Below, piece after piece: positions 17,301 through 26,541 of a stretch of DNA of 64,000 nt. Source of the DNA: Acinetobacter sp. TGL-Y2 (GTDB taxonomy: Bacteria; Pseudomonadota; Gammaproteobacteria; Pseudomonadales; Moraxellaceae); assembly GCF_001612555.1 (NCBI RefSeq), contig NZ_CP015110.1, forward strand, positions 2,976,001 to 3,040,000, read 5' to 3'. Positions within the stretch are counted from its first letter, which is position 1, and each line of letters begins with the position of its first letter. Below the pieces are notes generated by a model. It was not told the origin of the DNA. It worked only from the letters and a program-made list of their open reading frames with translations, and ran no database searches. The position numbers and the translations under genes are program-made.

Positions 17301-19013
17301 ATGGAACACATCGAACGTGAATCGATGGAATTTGACGTGGTGATTGTAGGCGCAGGCCCTGCGGGTTTATCTGCTGCGATCAAAATTCGTCAACTTGCAA
17401 TTGAGAATAACCTAAACGATTTGTCCGTTTGTGTCGTTGAAAAAGGCTCTGAAGTCGGTGCGCATATTCTGTCTGGTGCTGTGCTTGAACCACGTGCCAT
17501 GAACGAACTTTTTCCCGATTGGGTCGATCAAGGTGCACCTTTAAATGTACCTGTGACTGAAGATAAAACCTTCTTCTTACTTTCAGACACCAAATCACAA
17601 GAAGCACCGCATTGGATGGTCCCTAAAACCATGCACAATGACGGTAACTATGTCATTTCACTGGGTAATGTGGTTCGTTGGTTAGGGACTAAGGCAGAAG
17701 AATTAGAAGTTTCAATTTTCCCTGGTTTTGCAGCTTCAGAAATCCTATACCATACAGATGGTACCGTGAAAGGCATTCAAACCGGTGACATGGGCATTGG
17801 TAAAGATGGCGAACCGACGCACAACTTTACCCCAGGTTATGAACTACATGCCAAGTACACGATTTTTGCTGAAGGCTGTCGTGGTCACTTAGGTAAACGT
17901 CTCATTTCTCAGTTCAACCTAGATCAAGATGCAGATCCACAGCATTATGGGATTGGGATTAAAGAATTGTGGGAAATTGATCCTACGAAACATAAAGCGG
18001 GTACTGTGATGCACGGTGCAGGTTGGCCTTTAAGTGAAACAGGTTCTTCTGGCGGTTGGTGGCTGTACCATGCTGAAAACAACCAAGTCACTTTGGGTAT
18101 GATTGTGGACTTGTCTTATACCAACCCACATATGTATCCATTCATGGAAATGCAACGTTGGAAAACTCATCCTCTGATCAAGCAATTCCTTGAAGGTGGT
18201 AAGCGTCTTTCTTATGGTGCACGTGCGGTCACCAAAGGTGGCTTTAACTCCTTACCTAAACTGACGTTCCCAGGGGGTTGTTTAATTGGTGATGATGCAG
18301 GTTTCTTAAACTTTGCCAAAATCAAAGGCTCTCATACGGCAATGAAGTCAGGTATGTTGGCCGGTGAAGCTGTATTTGAAGCGATTGCATCAGGTATTGA
18401 AAAAGGCGGTGATATCGCTATTGCTCGTGTGACTGAAGGCGAAGATTTCTTTGTGAAAGAGCTCACCGCTTATACTGATAAATTTAATAACAGCTGGTTG
18501 AAAGAAGAGTTATACAACTCGCGTAACTTTGGCCCGGCCATGCACAAATTTGGTCAATGGATGGGGGGTGCATTTAACTTCATCGACCAGAATGTCTTTA
18601 AAGTACCATTCACACTTCATGATTTAGTACGTGACCATGAAGCTTTAAAAACCCAAGATCTTGAAACCTTCAAGCCAAACTATCCAAAACCAGACAATAA
18701 ACTGACTTTTGACCGTTTGTCTTCAGTATTTGTATCCAATACGGTGCATGAAGAAAATCAGCCTGCGCATTTGAAGCTGACGGATCCATCGATTCCAGTC
18801 AATGTGAACTTACCAAAATGGGATGAGCCTGCTCAGCGTTACTGCCCTGCGGGTGTCTATGAGATCATGGAAAATGATGATGGTTCGAAGCGTTTCCAAA
18901 TCAATGCAGCGAACTGTGTGCACTGTAAAACCTGTGATATCAAAGATCCATCACAAAACATTACTTGGGTAACGCCTGAGGGTGCGGGTGGTCCAAATTA
19001 TCCGAATATGTAA
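17301..19013 (+). CDS. Electron transfer flavoprotein-ubiquinone oxidoreductase
   Basis: 570 residues. It passes electrons from ETF to ubiquinone, linking fatty acid and amino acid oxidation to respiration. The N-terminal FAD motif VVIVGAGPAGLSAA is followed by the family block VEKGSEVGAHILSGAVLEPR. The C-terminal part carries the 4Fe-4S cluster ligands: one Cys in RYCPAGVYE and three in CVHCKTCDIKDP. Its length is normal for bacterial ETF-QO, and it has an amphipathic middle for membrane contact. A perfect terminator follows directly, so the gene is probably transcribed alone. Confidence 0.96.
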   Translation: MEHIERESMEFDVVIVGAGPAGLSAAIKIRQLAIENNLNDLSVCVVEKGSEVGAHILSGAVLEPRAMNELFPDWVDQGAPLNVPVTEDKTFFLLSDTKSQEAPHWMVPKTMHNDGNYVISLGNVVRWLGTKAEELEVSIFPGFAASEILYHTDGTVKGIQTGDMGIGKDGEPTHNFTPGYELHAKYTIFAEGCRGHLGKRLISQFNLDQDADPQHYGIGIKELWEIDPTKHKAGTVMHGAGWPLSETGSSGGWWLYHAENNQVTLGMIVDLSYTNPHMYPFMEMQRWKTHPLIKQFLEGGKRLSYGARAVTKGGFNSLPKLTFPGGCLIGDDAGFLNFAKIKGSHTAMKSGMLAGEAVFEAIASGIEKGGDIAIARVTEGEDFFVKELTAYTDKFNNSWLKEELYNSRNFGPAMHKFGQWMGGAFNFIDQNVFKVPFTLHDLVRDHEALKTQDLETFKPNYPKPDNKLTFDRLSSVFVSNTVHEENQPAHLKLTDPSIPVNVNLPKWDEPAQRYCPAGVYEIMENDDGSKRFQINAANCVHCKTCDIKDPSQNITWVTPEGAGGPNYPNM

Positions 19014-19022
19014 TTAATTTAA

Positions 19023-19054
19023 ATAAACAAACCCGCTTAGGCGGGTTTGTTTAT
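19023..19054. terminator. Bidirectional terminator between ETF-QO and the VgrG operon
   Basis: A perfect 14-bp stem (ATAAACAAACCCGC at 19023-19036, complement at 19041-19054) with loop TTAG. AT-rich arms allow function on both strands, so it can end both the ETF-QO transcript and the convergent vgrG operon. Confidence 0.85.
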
Positions 19055-19237
19055 ATTACAAGCACTTCTATAGATAAAGTAAACGGACGTATTTGTAACT
19101 ATATCTTTCGCTTCATTGTTTTTATTAATTTTATCAAAAACAGAACCACTTGAATAACCCTGTGAATACAAATTACTATAATTTACTTTTTTACAATTAA
19201 TTTCAACCTTATCAAATGAATTTGGAAATAAACACAT
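19037..19237 (-). CDS. Short AT-rich reading frame, possible immunity-gene remnant
   Basis: 66 codons, very AT-rich like the genes upstream. The last codons and the stop lie inside the terminator hairpin, which is unusual for an intact gene and suggests that the original end was lost. An in-frame stop lies just before its ATG, and no clear ribosome binding site is present. Its pattern (CLFPNSFDKVEI... and YFIYRSAC near the end) vaguely resembles the middle and end of the neighbouring lipoprotein (CLYIEKKINESDVEI... and SFFQC). It may be a broken duplicate of the immunity gene or simple noise. Confidence 0.35.
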   Translation of the reverse strand: MCLFPNSFDKVEINCKKVNYSNLYSQGYSSGSVFDKINKNNEAKDIVTNTSVYFIYRSACNINKPA

Positions 19238-19290
19238 GTTTAATTTTTAGGGGTAACTTATAAATATTGATTTCATTTTATTAGATCAAA

Positions 19291-19707
19291 TTAATTGTTC
19301 TCACATCTATCTAAATTTTTACCATCAAATTCAAAACATTGAAAAAAACTAATATTCGTATAGTTTGTTTGAATTGAAAAATAATAATTTTCTCCTTTCT
19401 TCATTTTATTCTTTAAAGCATCTAAGGAATTGCTAAAATTAATACAACTTTGATCCGTTAGTCTTTGACCTTCACTAATTTTTTGATATAAAAACTTTTT
19501 ATCTAAATATTTTTCGGCAATAGATATAGACCTTATTTCTACATCACTTTCATTAATTTTTTTTTCAATATATAAGCATGATTTATTATCCTGCATTTTG
19601 TAAAAAATATCATCTGGAGTAATATCTTCCTCACTGTAAGATTTATTCCCACAGGCTATTAAACCAAAATTAAGAAAGAAAGAAATCAGCATAATTTTAT
19701 AACTCAT
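19291..19707 (-). CDS. Small lipoprotein, likely T6SS immunity protein
   Basis: 138 residues. The N-terminus is a lipoprotein signal: MSYKIM, a hydrophobic stretch, then LIAC with the lipid-modified Cys at residue 19. The mature part is charged, with further Cys residues in the SCLYIEKK, DQSCINF and FFQCFEF segments that could form disulfides. It starts 3 bases after the metallopeptidase gene stops, in the place where T6SS immunity genes normally sit. Periplasmic lipoproteins are a known type of T6SS immunity protein in Acinetobacter. Cognate protection is inferred from position, size and localisation only. Confidence 0.72.
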   Translation of the reverse strand: MSYKIMLISFFLNFGLIACGNKSYSEEDITPDDIFYKMQDNKSCLYIEKKINESDVEIRSISIAEKYLDKKFLYQKISEGQRLTDQSCINFSNSLDALKNKMKKGENYYFSIQTNYTNISFFQCFEFDGKNLDRCENN

Positions 19708-19710
19708 ATA

Positions 19711-20607
19711 TTACACCTTAGGCAATAAATCTTTATTTTTGGGATTTTTTAAAAATCGACTTAATATCCTTTGATGATCAGGTAAATCATACCTCCCTGT
19801 TCTTAATATGTCATCTTGATAACGCTCTAAAAAATCACGAGGTTTTTTCTTACTTATTTGCAGTTGCCTTAGACCTTCAGCTGAATATCCAGCTAAAAGC
19901 ATACAATAATCTGCAATAATATCTCCTTGTTGTTCCATATAAAATTCACTAATATCATTTGTATTTACTAAATTATAATCATATGTTCTGTCGAATGCAT
20001 GTCTAATTATATTATATCCTAACTGATACTGCCAAACATGAACCATTTCATGAACAATCCAATGTCTTTGTATAAAATCTTTATCTTGACTAAAATCTGT
20101 TTTAAATTTATTTTTCGTAAAATATATATTATTATCTGGTGTAACAGCCGTTTGATCATCTTGCAAACCTGCAAATAATGGAAGACCATGCTTATGTACC
20201 ATAACCTTATTGTAGTTAATTGAATCCTTAAATATTATTTTTGACAAAGAAATTTCGCCCTTTGTTAATTTTCTACAATGATCATGTTTATCCTCGACTT
20301 CCTTTTCTTCAGTTTCAGGTTTAGTATCACCACCTGTGGTTTTAAAAACATAAATACTATTACTATAAGTTGCTTTTGATTTTTCCTGTGGATATGTTCT
20401 AACCATTTTTTTAACTTTCACATTATCTATAAAGATTTCAAAAAAAGTTATATCCAAATAATCAACATCAAATTTCAAAGAACATCCATCATCATCAAAA
20501 AAACCACTTCTTTTAATATTTTTCGTTTGATTTAAAAATATATATTTACTTTTTTTCAATATTTTTGAATTTTCAACTTGAAATTTTAACATTGTTACAT
20601 ATGACAT
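19711..20607 (-). CDS. Zincin-like metallopeptidase, likely T6SS effector
   Basis: 298 residues. The zinc-peptidase motif HEMVH is at residues 186-190 in WIVHEMVHVWQYQLG, and a likely third ligand Glu225 follows in MEQQGDIIADY, 35 residues on, giving a gluzincin-type HExxH...E site. An N-terminal part (about 1-90) of beta character and a charged linker (about 91-112) precede the catalytic part; they may bind the VgrG tail. There is no signal peptide, as expected for a T6SS cargo. It starts 3 bases after vgrG and ends 3 bases before a lipoprotein gene. With an exported immunity lipoprotein, the target is probably in the periplasm; whether it is protein or peptidoglycan is unknown. Confidence 0.75.
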   Translation of the reverse strand: MSYVTMLKFQVENSKILKKSKYIFLNQTKNIKRSGFFDDDGCSLKFDVDYLDITFFEIFIDNVKVKKMVRTYPQEKSKATYSNSIYVFKTTGGDTKPETEEKEVEDKHDHCRKLTKGEISLSKIIFKDSINYNKVMVHKHGLPLFAGLQDDQTAVTPDNNIYFTKNKFKTDFSQDKDFIQRHWIVHEMVHVWQYQLGYNIIRHAFDRTYDYNLVNTNDISEFYMEQQGDIIADYCMLLAGYSAEGLRQLQISKKKPRDFLERYQDDILRTGRYDLPDHQRILSRFLKNPKNKDLLPKV

Positions 20608-20610
20608 GAT

Positions 20611-23418
20611 TTAATCATCCCCCTTAATAATTTCATCATCTACAACATGAATATAAAATTTTTCAGATTTCTCTAATGATTCTAAGTAAACCTGATTATC
20701 TTTAGGCATTAATCCGTTTTCAACCACATTAAATTCTTTATCAAATATAATATATTGCTTTTCTTTAGTAGCAATTTTATCTCCCACTAATTTAAATTTT
20801 AATGAGTATTTATTTGATTTATCAACCAATAATGGTAAATTCAAATTTGTTAGATTAGCTTGCTTTCCTGATGTAAAATTATGCTGCCCAGCTTTGACTT
20901 CAAACTTACCAGCAGTCGTTGGTAGGACTCCAGCACCACTAATTTCAATCTGCGACCCACCCGCAATCAAAACAATTTTTTTACTCGCTTTAATCTCAAT
21001 CTTATCTTCTGTAGAGATGATTTGAATCCCTTTACGAGCAATTAGATCAGCACCATCACCCTGCGCCTGTATCTCAATCTTACCTTTGCCTGCATAAAAC
21101 CTTGCCCCTTCTTGGGCGGCAAATAAACTGATTTTAGATTGTGCATGTCCAATCAAAGACTTTTGCGTACTGAGATTAATACTGTCACTCGCATTTAAAT
21201 TTAAGTGACGATCTGCCGATAAATGAATGTCTTCATTAGATGCCAATGCAATACTATTTGGCGATGCCAATAACATCAGCGCAGATTTAAAAGCATCAGC
21301 CTTGCTCTTACCGCCCTCTGATGAATCAGATTCAAGCTGAGAAACGAAGGCTTTTAGTTGATCTAGGTTCTCTAAAGGATCCGTCTGCTGATTCTTCGCC
21401 ACTTCACTTAAGGCTTTGGTGTTGTTTAAGCTACTTTCGATCTGACTTTTTGCTTCATTGGCATCCAAATGATGGCCACTGGCTTCGCCTTGACTGTGGG
21501 TTGAGAGCAGTAATCCTTGCCCAGCTCTCACTGCTCCCCACTGATCAGTTCTCAGTTCAAAGCCTTCGCCTCGTCCTTCACTGGTCTCGGTCTCTTTGGG
21601 GTGACTTAAGTTACCCAGATTAAGCTGACTTGCGCCATGACTGCTTTGCAGTTGTGTCGAGATTTGCGCTGTCGTGTCATCGAATCTAAGCTGTCCAAAG
21701 CCTGCGCCCCCGACTTCTTTGGAACGAATGCCTGCTAACTTTTTGGTGTCAGGTAGCTGTCCTTTGATGTCAAACTTCGTTGGACTGCGCTGCGCTTCAT
21801 GAATGCGTCCCACCACAAAGGGACGGTCAATGTTGCCATCAAAGAAGTCAATCACCACAATTTCATCAATACGTGGGAGGAAGCGTGCGCCATAACCTTC
21901 ACCCGCCCATGGGGTTAAGACATCCACCCACGCTGAATCAGTGTCATTGTTATTGGAACCTGCGCCACCATCGGCTTGGTTATCCTCAGATCGTGAGAAC
22001 AGGAAGCGGACTTTAATGCGCCCCCATTCATCTACATGAATTTCTTCGCCACTTGGCCCCACCACTTTGGCGCGTTGTGGATGCGCTGCTGGGCGGTGCT
22101 CGAGTGGGTTATATTCTGGAACAGTGGCGATGTTGCGACGTTGCAGGGTTAAGCTGTTGGCTTGGCGTTCTGCTTGGTGGTGTTCGCGTTTGAAGTTGCT
22201 GTTCCAGTGGCTTTGGCTGATCAGTTGGTTGATCTGTTCATTCAAGTCTTTGGGCAGGTTGTTTTGGTTGTAGTAGTGCTTCGCTGTAATCAGAAACTCT
22301 TTGTCTGAACCACTATGTTGATCAATCTCTGGGTGTTCGCTCAGTTCAAACCAGTAGCCGACTTGGGTATCGCGTACCGTTGAGTGGGCAATAAATTGTT
22401 TACTTTGCGCATCGTAGTAGTTGCTGAGGTTTTGGTTCAGCTTTTCAATTTGACTGTTGTTTGAAGCTGTGGCTTGGTCTTCACCTTTCAGGTCTTGCAT
22501 CCAGGCTGGACTGACGTGCCATGCTTGTTCTAAACCTAAACTTGCATTGTCTTGGTTGTTGCTATGTTTGTGTTTGCTTTGGACGGTGCCTGCGCCTTCT
22601 TCTTGTTCCAAAACATCGGCTTGCCAGCGTTGCACGTGTACAGCTGTTGGTTGTAGTGTCCGTTGTCCGATAAAGCTGGTGATGCTGTCTTGTTGTTCTG
22701 TGGCACTGCTGCGGTGGAAGCGGATGTTTCTACGTTCAAGCGCTTGGTATTGGCTGTTGTCGTCAATTAGGCGGAGTTTCTGCGCTTCAATCGGGCTTGC
22801 TGATGTGGCAACGATGGCTTGGGCTTCGTCAATAAGCCAATTGATACCCTCGCTTCGGAGCAATCGCGTAATAAAATCATAATCCGTTTCATTGCTTTGC
22901 ATGATGAAGGGACGGACATCGTAGTGTTGCTGCAGACCACTGAGGTCTAGACTTAAGCTCGATGCAAACAGTGGACTTTTGTTTTGCCATTCCTGGAACA
23001 GGGTTTCGAGCACTTCAACCGCAGACTTGTTCATAAACACGCGGCTGTTACGGCGTTTATGCCACAGTGCAGTGGGATCTGACAGCGTTAGTTTGTAAAG
23101 CGTGAGAGATCCATCACTTTGCCCTTGAGCGGCTTCAGTGATGATGCCGGTGCTACGAAACAGTGTGCCTTTGTCCGTCACTTGGTCGACTGCGACTTGA
23201 CAGCCAATAAATTGCTTCAGAGAAATCGTGGCATTGGTGGATAGACAGATCAGTTCGGCAGTTGAACCTTGGTTCAATGCATGCTGTCCATCGATGCGTT
23301 GTAAAAACACCTCAGTGTTTAATGCAGGATTAGAAAATTGTACGTGAATGGCACGTTTTTGAGCGGTAAGCCCCAATTGCTCTAATACATTGTAAATATT
23401 TCTAAAAAAACTATTCAT
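20611..23418 (-). CDS. vgrG: Type VI secretion system spike protein VgrG with C-terminal extension
   Basis: 935 residues. The N-terminal gp27-like part (about 1-430) is followed by the gp5-like OB fold (GEEIHVDEWGRIKVRFLFSR, then PWAGEGYGARFLPRIDEIVV and IDRPFVVGRIHEA) and a long DUF2345 beta-helical region (about 640-850). The last ~80 residues are a small extra domain with no VgrG core function, probably a docking site for the effector encoded next. No baseplate or sheath genes are in the window, so this is an orphan vgrG cluster served by a T6SS elsewhere. The DNA turns strongly AT-rich near 20870, inside the extension, unlike the rest of the gene. Confidence 0.95.
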   Translation of the reverse strand: MNSFFRNIYNVLEQLGLTAQKRAIHVQFSNPALNTEVFLQRIDGQHALNQGSTAELICLSTNATISLKQFIGCQVAVDQVTDKGTLFRSTGIITEAAQGQSDGSLTLYKLTLSDPTALWHKRRNSRVFMNKSAVEVLETLFQEWQNKSPLFASSLSLDLSGLQQHYDVRPFIMQSNETDYDFITRLLRSEGINWLIDEAQAIVATSASPIEAQKLRLIDDNSQYQALERRNIRFHRSSATEQQDSITSFIGQRTLQPTAVHVQRWQADVLEQEEGAGTVQSKHKHSNNQDNASLGLEQAWHVSPAWMQDLKGEDQATASNNSQIEKLNQNLSNYYDAQSKQFIAHSTVRDTQVGYWFELSEHPEIDQHSGSDKEFLITAKHYYNQNNLPKDLNEQINQLISQSHWNSNFKREHHQAERQANSLTLQRRNIATVPEYNPLEHRPAAHPQRAKVVGPSGEEIHVDEWGRIKVRFLFSRSEDNQADGGAGSNNNDTDSAWVDVLTPWAGEGYGARFLPRIDEIVVIDFFDGNIDRPFVVGRIHEAQRSPTKFDIKGQLPDTKKLAGIRSKEVGGAGFGQLRFDDTTAQISTQLQSSHGASQLNLGNLSHPKETETSEGRGEGFELRTDQWGAVRAGQGLLLSTHSQGEASGHHLDANEAKSQIESSLNNTKALSEVAKNQQTDPLENLDQLKAFVSQLESDSSEGGKSKADAFKSALMLLASPNSIALASNEDIHLSADRHLNLNASDSINLSTQKSLIGHAQSKISLFAAQEGARFYAGKGKIEIQAQGDGADLIARKGIQIISTEDKIEIKASKKIVLIAGGSQIEISGAGVLPTTAGKFEVKAGQHNFTSGKQANLTNLNLPLLVDKSNKYSLKFKLVGDKIATKEKQYIIFDKEFNVVENGLMPKDNQVYLESLEKSEKFYIHVVDDEIIKGDD

Positions 23419-23559
23419 CAGCGAAATTAATTATTATTTAGATACTTTGTAGACAGTATAAACAAAAAATGAGGAGTGAAAAAAATTCTCAACTGTATTT
23501 TGTGACTTTTTGTATACGGATCATTTCAATGAAACAAGGGTCATCAATGCAATTTAGAT

Positions 23560-23817
23560 TTACCCTTTTTTCACCAAGTAATGAAATTCCTTTTCTCCGT
23601 TTTCGCCCAAAACTTCTTCTTGTAAAAGGAGTTCATGACCCAAATGCATACAAAATTTTGGAATGTCCCAAGAGGTTGAATTGTCTGTTGCAAAAACCTC
23701 AACCACATCACCCGATTTTGACTTACGAATAGCTTGATGCAACATCATCACAGGCTCCGGACAACGCAAACCACGTGTATTTAACAGTATAGAGGGTGTT
23801 GTAGATAATTCAGACAT
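23560..23817 (-). CDS. tusA: Sulfurtransferase TusA family protein
   Basis: 85 residues from the ATG at 23817, close to the usual 81. The catalytic Cys19 lies in the family motif RGLRCPEPVMMLH. TusA relays persulfide sulfur in 2-thiouridine synthesis on tRNA and in other sulfur pathways. A longer frame begins at 23943, but the extra 42 residues have no counterpart in the family, and the ATG at 23817 has a nearby gag. It is upstream of, and on the same strand as, vgrG, about 140 bases away, but is probably unrelated. Confidence 0.9.
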   Translation of the reverse strand: MSELSTTPSILLNTRGLRCPEPVMMLHQAIRKSKSGDVVEVFATDNSTSWDIPKFCMHLGHELLLQEEVLGENGEKEFHYLVKKG

Positions 23818-24041
23818 ACTCGGACTCAATTTACATAGATCGGCACATTTTAACATAAGCTTCAAGACATGGCTTGAATTGAAAATACGACCATATGCAT
23901 GGATACAGCGTGCAATGATCATTTCATAACTGAACTGATTCATTTTTTAAAACCCGCTCTTGATTGATACAGATAGACATCTGAATTTTCTACGGTATGA
24001 TTAAAATTAAATTTTTTAAGATAGCGTCCGCAGGAAAGGTC

Positions 24042-24881
24042 ATGCACGAGGAATCAGGTCCATCATGGGGTATGCGTGGTTTACGCAAATGGTTAGGTAC
24101 AGCACCAGAAACCCGAGATGAGCTGCTCAAATTAGTCCAAGACTCACGTCGATTACTTGAACCCGATACAGTGGCTATGCTTGAAGGCATTTTTGAACTT
24201 CCAGCCACCAAAATTCGTGAGGTCATGACCCCACGTACTGCCATGATTAGCCTACAAGAAGATGATGAGCTACTTGAAATCCTAGATGTACTGATTGACT
24301 CTGCTCACTCACGTTTTCCAGTGTTCTCTTCAGATCAACCCGACAATGTAGTCGGGATTTTGCTTGCCAAAGATTTACTACCCTTTTTAAAAAATCGAGA
24401 TTCAAAAATTACGGTTCACGCTTTAATGCGCCAGCCGATTTTTGTGCCAGAAAGTGCACGCTCTGATCAAGTTTTGCGTATGCTTAAAAATACGCAAACC
24501 CATATTGCAATTGTGATTGATGAGTACGGTTCAACCTCAGGACTGGTGACTTTAGAAGATATTTTGGAAGAAATTGTTGGTGAAATTGAAGACGAACACG
24601 ACAATCAAGATGAAGAAGCCAATTATATTCTACCTGATCAGTCGAGCAACACCGCCAATACATGGCTAGTGCAAGCACTTACACCAATTGAACACTTCAA
24701 CAATGTTTTAAGTGCTGATTTTTCTGACGATGAAGTAGAAACTATGGGCGGTCTTTTGCTTCAAGAAATTGGCTTAGTGAGTGATTTACAAGGTCAAGTG
24801 ATTGAACTTGGCGATTGGGAGTTGACCATCATTGAAGCAGATGCCCGTACTATTCATCTGATTCGAGCCGTCCGCAAATGA
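24042..24881 (+). CDS. corC: CorC-type CBS-domain protein (Mg2+/Co2+ efflux, HlyC/CorC family)
   Basis: 279 residues. There is no N-terminal transmembrane domain, and two CBS domains ([17 protein letters not shown]... and [17 protein letters not shown]...) are followed by a C-terminal CorC/HlyC transporter-associated domain. The start at 24042 is preceded by aggaaagg; the longer frame from 23997 lacks this. The gene overlaps lnt by four bases (ATGA), an arrangement shared by many Gammaproteobacteria (corC-lnt, after ybeY). CorC influences magnesium and cobalt resistance; a direct transport role is not proven. Confidence 0.9.
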   Translation: MHEESGPSWGMRGLRKWLGTAPETRDELLKLVQDSRRLLEPDTVAMLEGIFELPATKIREVMTPRTAMISLQEDDELLEILDVLIDSAHSRFPVFSSDQPDNVVGILLAKDLLPFLKNRDSKITVHALMRQPIFVPESARSDQVLRMLKNTQTHIAIVIDEYGSTSGLVTLEDILEEIVGEIEDEHDNQDEEANYILPDQSSNTANTWLVQALTPIEHFNNVLSADFSDDEVETMGGLLLQEIGLVSDLQGQVIELGDWELTIIEADARTIHLIRAVRK

Positions 24882-26437
24882 GAGCACACTTTGACAAGCT
24901 GTTTAATTCGTCACAACAACAAAAGCAGCTGCCATTTATCTACCCCTTAATGATTGCATTGGCGTCTGGCGCAATTTTCAGTTTTGCCCTCGCGCCTTTT
25001 CATTGGTGGTGGTTAGCGATTCTGTCTCCAGCACTGCTGTATGCCACTCTAAGCCAACGTTCGACCAAACAAGCTTTTTCCTTAGGTCTCGCCTATGGTT
25101 TTGGCTTATGGTTTGTCGGTGCTTTTTGGCTGTATACCTCTATACATGAATATGGAGACACCAGCGCTCCCTTAAGCGTGCTCATGATTGCGATCATGGC
25201 ATTGATCATGGGTTTGTTTTCTGCTGTACAAGCGTGGGTATATCGACGTTTTTTCCCAGAGACCCCTCTGACCTTCGCACCGCTTTGGGTGGTCTTCGAA
25301 TGGGCCAAAACTTGGGTGTTTACCGGCTTCCCATGGCTGTTTGCAGGGTACGCGTTCACTGAACGTTTCTTAGATAGCTATGCTCCTTTATTTGGGGTAT
25401 TTGCCGTCTCTTTTGTGGTGATTTTACTTGCCTGCGCCTTGGTCGAGATTTTAAGAAAACGTTTCTTCTGGATCATTCCATCAGCTGTTGTTATTTTGGG
25501 TGCTTGGGCGGTTTCATTTGTGAGCTTCGTCGAGCCTAAACCGAGCAAGCCTTTATCAGTCTCGTTGATTCAAGGCAATATTCCACAAGATTTAAAATGG
25601 CTCACCGAATATCAAGGGAAAACCCTAGAGATTTACGCTCAGCTCAGTCGTACTGAATGGGGCCGTGACTTAATTGTTTGGCCTGAGTCCTCTATTCCTT
25701 TATTTCAAACTGATATCGAGCCTTTTCTCAAGGCCATGGATGAACAAGCCAAGAGCACCAACACGGCGTGGGTAACCGGTATTCCTTATTGGGATTTAGC
25801 CGAGTCAAAAGCACAGGGTTATCCGCTTTATTATAATGCAATGATGGCATCAGGCTCAGATGCTTCTGGCCTCTATAAAAAGCAGCGTTTAGTGCCTTTT
25901 GGTGAATATATTCCCCTTTCAGGTGTTTTGGGATGGGTGCTTCCTGCGCTACAAAATGACCCCTCTATGAGTGGTTTCTCGCGCGGTGACCATGATCAAA
26001 AACCATTTTCCATACAAGGTCATGCACTCGCTGCTGCAATCTGCTACGAAGTGGCTTACCCCAATTTGACTCGACGTAATGCAACGAACAGTGACTTTTT
26101 AGTAACGGTCTCTAACGATGCATGGTTTAAAGGCACAGCAGGTCCATTACAGCATTTACAGATGGTGCAAATGCGCGCCAAAGAAAATGGTCGTTGGTTT
26201 ATTCGCGCCACCAATACTGGGGTTACGGCGTTTATTGACCATCATGGTCATATCGTGTCTCAAGCACCTATAGACAAAAAAGCAGTATTGCGCGGTGAAT
26301 TACCTGCGATGCAAGGTCAAACTTGGTATAACCGTTTCAGTGATTGGCCGATACTCGGCGTGTCTTTGCTGCTGTTGCTTTTAGGCTGGTTCTATCGCCC
26401 CCGTAAAGTGGATGTCAGCTTTAAATCACGTCGCTAA
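24878..26437 (+). CDS. lnt: Apolipoprotein N-acyltransferase
   Basis: 519 residues. It adds the third acyl chain to bacterial lipoproteins at the outer face of the inner membrane. The N-terminal half has about seven hydrophobic segments. The nitrilase-like domain carries the Glu-Lys-Cys triad: Glu in VWPESSIP, Lys in YKKQRLVPFGEY, Cys in AAICYEVAYP, equivalent to E. coli Glu267, Lys335 and Cys387. A C-terminal hydrophobic segment follows. Translationally coupled to corC by a four-base overlap. A terminator follows 50 bases downstream. Confidence 0.96.
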   Translation: MRAHFDKLFNSSQQQKQLPFIYPLMIALASGAIFSFALAPFHWWWLAILSPALLYATLSQRSTKQAFSLGLAYGFGLWFVGAFWLYTSIHEYGDTSAPLSVLMIAIMALIMGLFSAVQAWVYRRFFPETPLTFAPLWVVFEWAKTWVFTGFPWLFAGYAFTERFLDSYAPLFGVFAVSFVVILLACALVEILRKRFFWIIPSAVVILGAWAVSFVSFVEPKPSKPLSVSLIQGNIPQDLKWLTEYQGKTLEIYAQLSRTEWGRDLIVWPESSIPLFQTDIEPFLKAMDEQAKSTNTAWVTGIPYWDLAESKAQGYPLYYNAMMASGSDASGLYKKQRLVPFGEYIPLSGVLGWVLPALQNDPSMSGFSRGDHDQKPFSIQGHALAAAICYEVAYPNLTRRNATNSDFLVTVSNDAWFKGTAGPLQHLQMVQMRAKENGRWFIRATNTGVTAFIDHHGHIVSQAPIDKKAVLRGELPAMQGQTWYNRFSDWPILGVSLLLLLLGWFYRPRKVDVSFKSRR

Positions 26438-26484
26438 ATTCACATGTATTAAAATTATTCTATCCAAGAAATATTCGTTAAGAT

Positions 26485-26517
26485 AAAAAAAACCGAGACA
26501 TATTCTCGGTTTTTTTA
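26485..26517. terminator. Bidirectional terminator after lnt
   Basis: Stem AAAACCGAGA / TCTCGGTTTT (26489-26498 and 26504-26513) with loop CATAT and A/T runs on both sides. It serves lnt and the convergent gene ending at 26542. Confidence 0.85.
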
Positions 26518-26541
26518 GGCTTTGAATGAAGCTTTAAAAAT

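Noticed and set aside
21321..22882. Several plus-strand open frames opposite vgrG (for example 21321-21623 and 22457-22882)
   Set aside because: They are out-of-frame shadows of the long, well-conserved vgrG gene and have Cys/Trp/Leu-rich, non-protein-like composition.
23818..23943. N-terminal extension of TusA from 23943
   Set aside because: The additional 42 residues have no family counterpart; the ATG at 23817 gives the normal length.
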